A stretch of 9,242 nt of DNA, taken from the NCBI GenBank assembly GCA_031254095.1, contig JAIRVC010000307.1:1-9242 (forward strand), read 5' to 3'. The stretch comes from Acidobacteriota bacterium. Lineage in GTDB: Bacteria > Acidobacteriota > UBA6911. The notes under the pieces were generated by a model that was not told the DNA's origin, searched no databases, and was given only the letters and a program-made list of their open reading frames with translations. Positions 1-5,222 of this stretch are shown piece after piece; the stretch's first letter is position 1; every line of letters starts with the position of its first letter. The position numbers and the translations under genes were made by a program.

Positions 1-142
1 TGTCATTGTCACAAATATAAGCAATTTTGTATTGACGCAAATGTGTATTTATAATGTCTACGGCACATTGACCGGCCCCAAATAGAATTAGTTTTTTGTC
101 CAAAATTACTTCGTCAAAAAATTCATAGGTAGACGCTTTCAC
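1..142 (-). CDS. N-terminus of a Rossmann-type protein, probably polysaccharide/sugar-nucleotide related (partial)
   Basis: Only the first 47 codons are inside the window; the gene continues beyond position 1. The start is a GTG at 142, chosen because GGAGAGG lies seven bases upstream. The readable protein contains KKLILFGAGQCAVDII (from about residue 17), a G-x-G-x-x-A type nucleotide-binding turn, followed by a second strand ending in YICDND. This beta-alpha-beta start with an acidic CDND end resembles the NAD/nucleotide-binding domains found at the front of sugar-modifying enzymes, PglD-like acetyltransferases and some methyltransferases or glycosyltransferases of polysaccharide clusters. 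It follows the AlbA_2 gene with 48 bases between them and lies on the same strand as rfbF, which supports a surface-polysaccharide role. The exact enzyme cannot be told from this fragment. Confidence 0.6.
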   Translation of the reverse strand, partial: MKASTYEFFDEVILDKKLILFGAGQCAVDIINTHLRQYKIAYICDND

Positions 143-190
143 TCGTTAACCTCTCCAATAAGTTTATTCGCTACATGCCAACGACCATTT

Positions 191-1654
191 TTATCTGAAC
201 CGATTCTTTCCGTACACTTCGTTTTTAAGCACATACCTGATCTTATTTGTATTTCCCTGTGCAACAATGATGCCTTTTTCGCATAAAAGTGAAAGATATC
301 GCCTTGCGGTAGCCGCGGATTTTCCAATTGCAGCTTGCGCGGCTTTTGGAGTTATGAAACCGTTTTTATCAAGTACCGCGAGAATTTGCGTGAGATTCCG
401 TATAGCAACATCGCTCAAAACACCGCTTAAAACATCGCTAAAACATCGCTCATTGTGAGCGGAGTATAAACTATCTCCAATCTGCAGCGCGTTTTTATCG
501 GTCAGCGCGAAATCGTTACTTCCTTCTATTCTGCCGTTTGTCCGGATCAGGCGCGCTTCCGGCGCGGTAAATTCAACCGTGATGTCCGTTGATGAAACAT
601 CATATTGCGGAGGGTAAATGCCGTCGTCGCGGCAGGCGGTCATAATTTTTTCGATGCCGCGTCCCCACGTTTCAATATGTCCCGCAAGGTAGAACACATT
701 GGCGATGCTCGGATTGTATGGCGTTGACGGGTGGCTGCCCAACAGTTTTTCAACCGCCCAACCGGCGGGAAGCCGACCGGTATTTGATAACCGCATTTTG
801 TCGTCATACACGCGAATCTGTACCGGCACGCCTCGCGCGTAATCCTTGTGAACAATGGCATTCAGAATCGCTTCGCGCACCGCTTCGACAGGAAAGGGAT
901 GCCGTTCCACGCGCTCGATTCCTTCATACGAAATTTTGGCTTTCAGATATTTTGTGTAGATAAGCTCAATGGCCAAATCAGCCTGTTCCAGAATTGAGCC
1001 GTGGATTTCGTCATGGTAGATAACCTCAGGCCCTTCAAAAAAACCGATCTTGATAAAAGCACCGGTAAACCACTTTTCCGGGTCTTTGGTAAAAAGCAAC
1101 AGCGAGGAGTATGTAAAGAACCCCGCTCGAATAAGACGCAATTTTTCCAGCAGTTCAATTGCGGGCATTTCGCGCACATCTTCACGTAGACGGCCTTTTT
1201 TAATTGCGCGATCAACAAAACGGTTCAAAATACCCTGATCGAATTCCGGGAGTTCTATTCGTGGGTAAGGCGATTCATCCCAATGCAATCCGCGCTTTCC
1301 AAGCAGAAAACTTTCCAGCGACGCGCCGGTCAGCATTTGGTTGGTTGAACCGCTGCGATAGTAGAGCGCGCCGTCACAAGAAATAGGAACAGGCTGCGGG
1401 GCGACAATGATTTCAAGGTAAGGCAAGCCGTCTTTTTCATGCAAATTGACGTCAACCACGATTCCGAGCTTTTGTTTGATTTTGTTTGGAATGTCTTCGA
1501 GCAGCTTCCCTGCGCTTTTTAAGCCGAAAACCTTACCGCTGTCGTCAATTCCAATAAAAAGCGTGCCGCCGTTCGCGTTGGCGAAACCGCATACATGCTT
1601 GAGAAACGCATCGTCCCATTCCCGCTTCCATTCAGTGTTTTGATGTTCCGGCAT
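191..1654 (-). CDS. AlbA_2 (Schlafen-type) / HATPase_c_4 transcriptional regulator-like ATP-binding protein
   Basis: A 487-residue protein of the COG2865 type, the usual full length. Residues about 7-115 form the AlbA_2 domain (TEWKREWDD, then CGFANANGGTLFIGIDDSG at 22-40), a divergent nucleic-acid or nucleotide-binding fold. Residues about 255-345 carry a GHKL/HATPase_c_4 region with the N-box EAILNAIVHKDY (261-272), a G-box-like LSNTGRLP (289-296) and GRGIEKI (331-337). Residues about 420-477 form a winged helix typical of the family's C-terminus. A short repetitive linker (SDVL/SGVL/SDVA, 406-417) joins the two halves. The start fits the family N-terminus (MPExQNxEWK) and has a modest AGG eight bases upstream. 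Family members are annotated as regulators or RecG-like helicases, but few have tested functions; some occur in defence or mobile contexts. Here it sits between rfbF and another probable polysaccharide gene, so it may be an insertion into that operon or its regulator. Family identity is secure; the role is inference. Confidence 0.87.
   Translation of the reverse strand: MPEHQNTEWKREWDDAFLKHVCGFANANGGTLFIGIDDSGKVFGLKSAGKLLEDIPNKIKQKLGIVVDVNLHEKDGLPYLEIIVAPQPVPISCDGALYYRSGSTNQMLTGASLESFLLGKRGLHWDESPYPRIELPEFDQGILNRFVDRAIKKGRLREDVREMPAIELLEKLRLIRAGFFTYSSLLLFTKDPEKWFTGAFIKIGFFEGPEVIYHDEIHGSILEQADLAIELIYTKYLKAKISYEGIERVERHPFPVEAVREAILNAIVHKDYARGVPVQIRVYDDKMRLSNTGRLPAGWAVEKLLGSHPSTPYNPSIANVFYLAGHIETWGRGIEKIMTACRDDGIYPPQYDVSSTDITVEFTAPEARLIRTNGRIEGSNDFALTDKNALQIGDSLYSAHNERCFSDVLSGVLSDVAIRNLTQILAVLDKNGFITPKAAQAAIGKSAATARRYLSLLCEKGIIVAQGNTNKIRYVLKNEVYGKNRFR
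405..450 (-). repeat. Tandem 11-12 bp repeats in the linker of the AlbA_2 gene
   Basis: Four head-to-tail copies are visible on the plus strand: 405-416, 417-428, 429-439 and 440-450, with consensus AAAACATCGCT plus an optional twelfth base. Read on the coding strand the unit is AGCGATGTTTT(A). The two copies nearest the N-terminal half (429-450) are 11 bp and the others 12 bp, so the first copy is translated in a different frame (ERCF) from the following SDVL, SGVL, SDVA. Related proteins often carry four-residue repeats at this place. Confidence 0.7.
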
Positions 1655-1729
1655 TGTAATTACCTAATGTCACAACGGCAACATGGCCTTCTATATGTAA
1701 ACAACATACCACGAACACCGCTTTAATAA

Positions 1730-2512
1730 TTAATCCGTCCATATTTTCCACGGCGCGTTGCCGTCATTCCACAGCCGTTCAAGCGCGCCTTTATCTCTCT
1801 GAGTGTCCATACATTGCCAGTAGCCGTAGTGGCGGTACACCCCCAATTTGCCGTTCGCACTGAGCCGTGTTAGCGGCTCACGTTCAAAATATGTCAGGTC
1901 GCCGTCGATGTAATCAATTACATCGGGTTCAAGAACCATAAAGCCCGCGTTTATCCAGGTGGCGTCTTCCTGCGCTTTTTCGCGGAAGCCGATTACGCAA
2001 TTTTTGTCTTCGTCCAGATCGAGAACGCCGTAGCGGCCGGTGGGCTGTATCGCCGTCAGGGTCGCCGCCATGCCGGATTGTTTGTGGTGGTCAATCAGCG
2101 TGTTTATATCCATATCCGCCACTCCGTCGCCGTAGGTCATAAGGAAAGGCTGCCCCTCTACATATTTGCGGATCCGGCGGATTCGCCCGCCGGTTTGAGT
2201 GCTTTGCCCGGTATCGGCCAGCGTGACTTTCCATGGTTCGGCCACATTGCTGTGTATTTTTATGCTGTTTTGATTGGAAAAATCAAACGTTATATCAGAG
2301 CGATGGAGGTAATAATTGGCAAAATATTCCTTGATCATATACCCACGATACCCGCAGCATATGACAAAATCATTGAAGCCGCAGGCGGAGTATATTTTCA
2401 TTATGTGCCACAGGATGGGATGCCCCCCGATTTCAATCATTGGCTTGGGGCGCAGATGGCTTTCCTCTGAAATGCGCGTACCCATTCCGCCGGCCAAAAT
2501 TACGACTTTCAT
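1730..2512 (-). CDS. rfbF: Glucose-1-phosphate cytidylyltransferase
   Basis: Makes CDP-glucose and pyrophosphate from CTP and alpha-D-glucose 1-phosphate (EC 2.7.7.33) in the cytoplasm, the first step toward CDP-linked 3,6-dideoxyhexoses of O-antigens and related glycans. The 260-residue protein matches the family along its length. The nucleotide-binding signature MKVVILAGGMGTRISEES is at 1-18, followed by RPKPMIEIGGHPILWHIMKIYS (21-42), YGDG with the probable metal-binding Asp129 (127-130), and WINAGFMV (186-193). The ATG at 2512 is preferred because the conserved MKVVILAGG begins there; AAAGGA ends 12 bases upstream. An in-frame ATG at 2524 directly abuts that site and leaves no spacing. 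No CDP-glucose 4,6-dehydratase (rfbG) follows; an AlbA_2 regulator comes next after 75 bases on the same strand. Confidence 0.95.
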   Translation of the reverse strand: MKVVILAGGMGTRISEESHLRPKPMIEIGGHPILWHIMKIYSACGFNDFVICCGYRGYMIKEYFANYYLHRSDITFDFSNQNSIKIHSNVAEPWKVTLADTGQSTQTGGRIRRIRKYVEGQPFLMTYGDGVADMDINTLIDHHKQSGMAATLTAIQPTGRYGVLDLDEDKNCVIGFREKAQEDATWINAGFMVLEPDVIDYIDGDLTYFEREPLTRLSANGKLGVYRHYGYWQCMDTQRDKGALERLWNDGNAPWKIWTD

Positions 2513-2587
2513 GCGCGAAATCATTCCTTTCTGTTCGGATTATTCCAAAAATCTGTCATTTTATCCATCGCCCGTGGTAAAGCTTGA

Positions 2588-2616
2588 AACATATCGCTCC
2601 GGAAAAAATAAAGCAA
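2588..2616 (-). promoter_or_regulatory. Candidate sigma-70-type promoter for rfbF
   Basis: On the minus strand a TTGCTT box (2616-2611) and a TATGTT box (2593-2588) are separated by exactly 17 bases. This would start transcription near 2581 and give a leader of about 70 bases before the rfbF ATG at 2512. Spacing is ideal but both hexamers are imperfect, and no experiment supports it. Confidence 0.35.
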
Positions 2617-2916
2617 GACGTGTGCCATATGGTAGGCCCTGGATTTTCAGCCCGGATCAGCGGACTTTCGGGTTCAAAAACTCGAAAACCCGCGCCGATA
2701 GAGGGTTTTCGGCTGGGATTCTATTCGAGGATAGGGATACAGGCTGACGGAAATAAACATAAGGCCACGTCACGGTTTTGACAGAATGTCAACGGGTCGC
2801 GCTCTGTATCAGCTATAGGCATGATGTTGCCGGCATCCTCGTTGGCGTGAAAACGCGCCAATTGTGAATCATGAAATTTACAGTCTGTGGATAGGGTTTT
2901 TCGTTTGGCGGCACAC

Positions 2917-2931
2917 CTTACACGGTGTAAG
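2917..2931. promoter_or_regulatory. 15-bp odd palindrome, candidate operator of the HicB-HepT-MntA operon
   Basis: CTTACAC-G-GTGTAAG is a perfect dyad with 7-bp arms around one central base. It ends 53 bases before the start codon of the HicB-like gene at 2985. HicB-family proteins with a C-terminal HTH repress their own promoters by binding such dyads, so this is the best operator candidate for the operon. That link is inference from position and family. Confidence 0.4.
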
Positions 2932-2984
2932 CTTAGATTATTAGCGGCAAAGATTAATTCAATTGAAAAAAGGGCGGGACTGAA

Positions 2985-3413
2985 ATGAAAACCACTGTAT
3001 CCTGTAAAATTTCATGGTCGGAAAAAGACAAATGCTGGTACGTTGAGTCGCCCGGATTTTATGACGGCGTTATTACGGACGGCGATACGTTGGAGGATGC
3101 TAAAAACGCGGCTGCGGAAGCGGTTGCCGGTTTGATCGAATCGTATCTTGAGCACGAAACCGCCTTTAAGATTCCTGACGTGAAGAATGCTACGGATTGG
3201 TACAGTATTCCCATAAGGCCCGAATTGGCGTTTTCCTTTTGGCTGCGCAGCCAGAGAAAAGCGCGCGGAATGACGCTGTCTGATGTCGCCGAAAAAATGG
3301 GAGTAAAGTATCAGGTGTACCAGAAGCTGGAAAACCCCAAGACTGCAAACCCAACCCTCAAGACGCTTTATAAGATAGAGCAGATTTTTAACGCGGAATT
3401 GATTGCTATCTAA
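2985..3413 (+). CDS. HicB-like antitoxin/repressor with C-terminal helix-turn-helix
   Basis: A 142-residue, two-domain protein. Residues about 4-55 fit the HicB partial RNase-H fold (CKISWSEKDKCWYVESPGF, then GDTLEDAKNAAAEAVAGLIESYLE). Residues about 83-135 form a Cro/Xre-like helix-turn-helix (LRSQRKARGMTLSDVAEKMG, then YQVYQKLENPKTANPTLKTL). HicB proteins normally neutralise the HicA RNase through the N-terminal domain and repress transcription through the DNA-binding domain. No hicA is adjacent. Instead the stop codon is followed after nine bases by the HEPN toxin gene and then the MNT gene, so it may act as operon repressor for that module. Upstream is a G-rich weak ribosome site (GGGCGGGA) and, further up, a 15-bp palindrome. 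Family assignment is good; its function in this setting is inferred. Confidence 0.85.
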   Translation: MKTTVSCKISWSEKDKCWYVESPGFYDGVITDGDTLEDAKNAAAEAVAGLIESYLEHETAFKIPDVKNATDWYSIPIRPELAFSFWLRSQRKARGMTLSDVAEKMGVKYQVYQKLENPKTANPTLKTLYKIEQIFNAELIAI

Positions 3414-3422
3414 GGAGTGTGC

Positions 3423-3845
3423 ATGGCGTTGCCTGAAAAAAGATGGATCCAAAGGTTTGACAATTATCTGAGCGTTCTGAGGCATTTGGAAAACTTCGCC
3501 GCGATAAGAGAAGCCCGTCCGTTATCCGTTGCGGAAGAATTTGCGGTACTGAAAGCGTTCGAACTGGTTTTTGAAAGCGCCTGGAATATGCTTAAAGATT
3601 ATTTGACGGAACAGGGGGCTGTTGACATACACGGTTCCCGCGACGCGATACGTGCCGCTTTTCGCGTTGGTATAATAGAAAATGGTGAAATTTGGTTTGA
3701 TATGATAAAAAGCAGAAATACCACCTCTCACGCATATGACGAAGCGACCGCGCAGGAGGTGTCTTTTGTCGTGTCAAACGAATATATTAAAGAGTTCGGA
3801 AAACTGAAGGCAAAATTTGAAAATTACAGACAGGATCGGGAATAA
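3423..3845 (+). CDS. hepT: HEPN-family toxin, HI0074/HepT-like (nucleotidyltransferase substrate-binding protein)
   Basis: A 140-residue, mostly helical protein of the HI0074/HepT group (NTase_sub_bind type), normal in length. It starts with EKRWIQRFDNYLSVLRHLENF (5-25) and continues with FELVFESAWNMLKDYLTEQG (46-65). Near the C-terminus it has RNTTSHAY, giving the RX4HXY motif with Arg98, His103 and Tyr105. In characterised HepT toxins this motif forms the RNase site at a dimer interface, and the Tyr is AMPylated by MntA to switch the toxin off. All three residues are present, so the toxin looks intact. The ATG at 3423 is chosen over a GTG at 3417 because AAGGAG (3412-3417) lies five bases upstream of it. 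Its stop TAA overlaps the next gene's ATG by one base. The type VII toxin-antitoxin role is inferred from motifs and the paired gene. Confidence 0.88.
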   Translation: MALPEKRWIQRFDNYLSVLRHLENFAAIREARPLSVAEEFAVLKAFELVFESAWNMLKDYLTEQGAVDIHGSRDAIRAAFRVGIIENGEIWFDMIKSRNTTSHAYDEATAQEVSFVVSNEYIKEFGKLKAKFENYRQDRE

Positions 3846-4144
3846 TGTTTGGGCTCCCCGATAAAACGATAAGTTTAATAAACGAAATATTCGCTAAATA
3901 TCCGGCGATTGAAAAAGTCGTTATTTACGGTTCACGGGCGAGAGGCGACTATAAAAATGGTTCCGATATTGACCTGACCATTTTTGGCGATATTTCGGTG
4001 AGAGATAAGATTAATATTTCAGGGCAGATTTACGATCTTCCTATTCCGTATATGTGCGATGTATCAATTTTCAAGAACATTAAAAATGAAAATTTAACGG
4101 AGCATATTGAACGGGTCGGGCAGGTTTTTTATGAGAGGCAATAG
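3845..4144 (+). CDS. mntA: Minimal nucleotidyltransferase (MNT) antitoxin, MntA-like
   Basis: A 99-residue DNA-polymerase-beta-fold nucleotidyltransferase. The catalytic signature GSRARGDYKNGSDID at 29-43 is an exact GSX10DXD, with Asp41 and Asp43 as probable metal ligands; a third acidic residue, Asp72 (MCDVSIF), is in the expected place. MntA proteins transfer AMP from ATP to a Tyr of the HepT partner and inactivate it. The start codon overlaps the stop of hepT (TAATG), so the two are translationally coupled. Order HEPN first, MNT second, and the short length are usual for type VII systems. All catalytic residues appear intact. The gene ends at 4144; nothing obviously cotranscribed follows, and an opposing small gene remnant overlaps its last bases. 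Confidence 0.88.
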   Translation: MFGLPDKTISLINEIFAKYPAIEKVVIYGSRARGDYKNGSDIDLTIFGDISVRDKINISGQIYDLPIPYMCDVSIFKNIKNENLTEHIERVGQVFYERQ

Positions 4145-4366
4145 GGGAGTGTAAAGAACGGTGGCGCAGTCAGATTTCGACTGTATTCGTCGGCATCGCG
4201 CGGAAATATATCCAGCGGTACATCCTCAAAATCCTTTTCGCCATTCCGTATAATCAGTCGGACGTTCGCGCAACAGAAGCGTGACAAAACGTTCGATCTC
4301 GACAAGACCAAGGTTCTCGGATAGCACACGGAACCCTTCGCGACGCAACGCAACAACAGAAATCAT
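4129..4366 (-). pseudogene. Small unknown-family gene, apparently frameshifted
   Basis: An ATG at 4366 has a textbook site AAGGAG seven bases upstream (on the minus strand; plus positions 4374-4379). The open frame 4366-4226 encodes 46 residues, beginning MISVVALRREGFRVLSENLG and ending in DYTEWRKGF. If one G of the AAAAGGATTTT run (about 4233-4236) is removed, reading continues in the next frame as KDFEDVPLDIFPRDADEYSR before running to a stop at 4129. The join is a smooth, acidic, helical-looking tail. Short proteins with a similar xxRRxGFxxL...LG...DYTxW pattern are, from memory, common as hypothetical genes in several phyla; I cannot name the family. Either this is a decayed gene, a sequencing indel, or the 46-residue form is functional. 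It lies on the strand opposite the toxin genes and its readthrough tail overlaps the end of mntA. Confidence 0.5.
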
Positions 4367-4523
4367 TTTGGAACTCCTTATTAAACTCCCTTTGCGTTAA
4401 ATGGTCGAGCATAGGAGTATCCGCTGTATGGCAGCGAATCCACAATCAATGGAATTCTACCGCGTCGGCGCAATTAGGAGCTGCCGTATTGCGCTTTTCA
4501 GGCGAACTCGACATAACTGTTTA

Positions 4524-4535
4524 CGGCGTACGCCG
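4524..4535. promoter_or_regulatory. 12-bp palindrome upstream of the hicA promoter
   Basis: CGGCGTACGCCG is a perfect self-complementary 12-mer ending 17 bases before the -35 box of hicA. It could be an extra protein-binding site or chance; a specific binder cannot be named. Confidence 0.25.
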
Positions 4536-4552
4536 CTTCGTGCATATCAGCT

Positions 4553-4580
4553 TGAAAATATAAACAAAAATGTTTATATT
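4553..4580 (+). promoter_or_regulatory. hicA promoter overlapped by a perfect inverted repeat (probable HicB operator)
   Basis: TTGAAA (4553-4558) and TATATT (4575-4580) are separated by 16 bases and make a good sigma-70-type promoter. A perfect inverted repeat, AATATAAAC at 4557-4565 and GTTTATATT at 4572-4580 with a six-base spacer, covers the end of the -35 box and the whole -10 box. A repressor bound there would block polymerase, as expected for HicB autoregulation. The predicted transcription start falls at or next to the hicA GTG at 4587. Confidence 0.6.
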
Positions 4581-4586
4581 ATTTTT

Positions 4587-4763
4587 GTGAACAGCAAGGA
4601 ATTTAAACGCTGGCTTGCCAAACGGGGCGCAACTTTCGGAACCATGAAGGGGTCGCATCTCAAGATCTACCTTGGCGGCAAGCAGGCTATTCTGCCGATG
4701 CACGGCGCCGAACTGAAAACCGGCACGGTAGAGAGCATTAAAAAACAACTTGGGCTGAAATAG
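4587..4763 (+). CDS. hicA: HicA-family mRNA interferase toxin
   Basis: A 58-residue protein that covers the whole HicA fold: VNSKEFKRWLAKRGATF (1-17), the KGSHLKIYL segment with catalytic His24 (21-29), and a tail TVESIKKQLGLK (47-58). HicA toxins cleave mRNA with a dsRBD-like fold and a single His. The GTG at 4587 is chosen because the HicA N-terminus (M-N-S-K-E-F) begins there. The same frame is open upstream to 4401, but that part overlaps the promoter and looks noncoding. No Shine-Dalgarno site precedes the GTG; the promoter's -10 box ends six bases before it, so the transcript may be leaderless. hicB follows after 15 bases. The catalytic His is present, so the toxin is probably active. 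Confidence 0.85.
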   Translation: MNSKEFKRWLAKRGATFGTMKGSHLKIYLGGKQAILPMHGAELKTGTVESIKKQLGLK

Positions 4764-4778
4764 CAAGGAGAGGATGAT

Positions 4779-5198
4779 ATGAGGTTTCCCGTTACCCTTA
4801 CTCAAGATAAAGCGGTCGGCGGATTTGTTGTGACCTTTCCAGACATCCCTGAAGCCATTACCCAGGGAGAAACTAAAGAAGAAGCTTTAAGAATGGCGCA
4901 AGAAGCGTTGGAGGCCGCGCTGGAGTTTTACTTTGAAGATAGGCGCCGGATTCCCGCTCCATCCAAAGCGAAGCGCGGCCAGCGCGTTGTAGAGATTCCC
5001 GCGAGTTTGTCCGCCAAGGTTCTGCTGCTCAATGAAATGGTGTCTCAAAACGTCCGTCCCGCGGAACTTGCCCGCCGAATGGGAACAACGCCACAGGCGG
5101 TAAACCGCCTGACTGACTTGCGACATACTACACGTATCGACGGGATTGCGGCGGCGCTCAACGCTCTTGGGAAGAACCTGGAAATACGGCTGGCATGA
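4779..5198 (+). CDS. hicB: HicB-family antitoxin with C-terminal DNA-binding domain
   Basis: A 139-residue antitoxin that should bind and neutralise HicA and repress the hicAB promoter. Residues 1-55 are the HicB partial RNase-H fold: MRFPVTLTQDKAVGGFVVTF, then FPDIPEAITQGETKEEALRMAQEALEA. A basic linker (RRIPAPSKAKRGQR, 56-69) leads to a helix-turn-helix at about 86-118 (MVSQNVRPAELARRMGTTPQAVNRL). AAGGAG (4765-4770) sits eight bases before the ATG, a much stronger translation signal than hicA has, which would favour excess antitoxin. The stop lies only 24 bases from the end of the convergent PP2C gene. The likely binding site is the perfect dyad at 4557-4580. It is only distantly similar to the HicB-like protein at 2985-3413. 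Confidence 0.92.
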   Translation: MRFPVTLTQDKAVGGFVVTFPDIPEAITQGETKEEALRMAQEALEAALEFYFEDRRRIPAPSKAKRGQRVVEIPASLSAKVLLLNEMVSQNVRPAELARRMGTTPQAVNRLTDLRHTTRIDGIAAALNALGKNLEIRLA

Positions 5199-5222
5199 TG
5201 CGGATGGCGCGCGTCCGTTTCC

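Larger units (their letters stand above)
2513..2984. other. Divergent intergenic region rich in short dyads
   Basis: A 472-base stretch between rfbF (leftward) and the HicB-like gene (rightward), with no convincing gene, tRNA or CRISPR. It contains several short perfect inverted repeats: 2669-2674 with 2687-2692 (CGGGTT/AACCCG); 2683-2691 with 2703-2711 (CGAAAACCC/GGGTTTTCG); 2778-2783 with 2787-2792 (TTGACA/TGTCAA, three-base loop); 2842-2847 with 2856-2861 (TTGGCG/CGCCAA); and 2917-2931. Short open frames across it give low-complexity, basic translations with no recognisable motif. It must hold divergent promoters; only the rfbF one is guessable. Confidence 0.6.
4145..4586. other. Spacer between the two toxin-antitoxin modules
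   Basis: A 442-base gap on the plus strand between mntA and hicA. It contains the minus-strand small frameshifted gene (4129-4366) and the hicA promoter/dyad (4553-4580). Between 4380 and 4550 I see no gene; a plus-strand frame is open into hicA but its translation looks random and lacks a ribosome site. A perfect 12-bp palindrome, CGGCGTACGCCG, lies at 4524-4535, just upstream of the hicA promoter. Confidence 0.55.

Noticed and set aside
139..327. Minus-strand open frame of 62 codons overlapping the end of the AlbA_2 gene
   Set aside because: Most of it lies inside the well-supported AlbA_2 coding region in another frame, and the translation has no recognisable motif. The real start after it is the GTG at 142 with its own ribosome site.
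2661..2700. Possible tRNA T-arm (GGTTCAAAAA context)
   Set aside because: No acceptor, D or anticodon stem can be built around it.
2584..2781. Open plus-strand frames in the rfbF/HicB-like intergenic region
   Set aside because: The translations lack family motifs, there is no good ribosome site, and the DNA is dominated by inverted repeats; they look like repeat-derived noise.
4167..4183. Small hairpin CAGTC/GACTG after mntA as a terminator
   Set aside because: The stem is only 5 bp and no T-run follows, so it does not meet the standard for a terminator.
4401..4586. Plus-strand extension of hicA upstream to an ATG at 4401
   Set aside because: The added 62 residues are basic and irregular, have no ribosome site, and overlap a promoter and a perfect dyad. 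HicA proteins begin at the equivalent of residue 63.
5199..5222. Bidirectional terminator between hicB and the PP2C gene
   Set aside because: Only a 5-bp stem with a G-T pair can be drawn and there is no T-tract on either strand.
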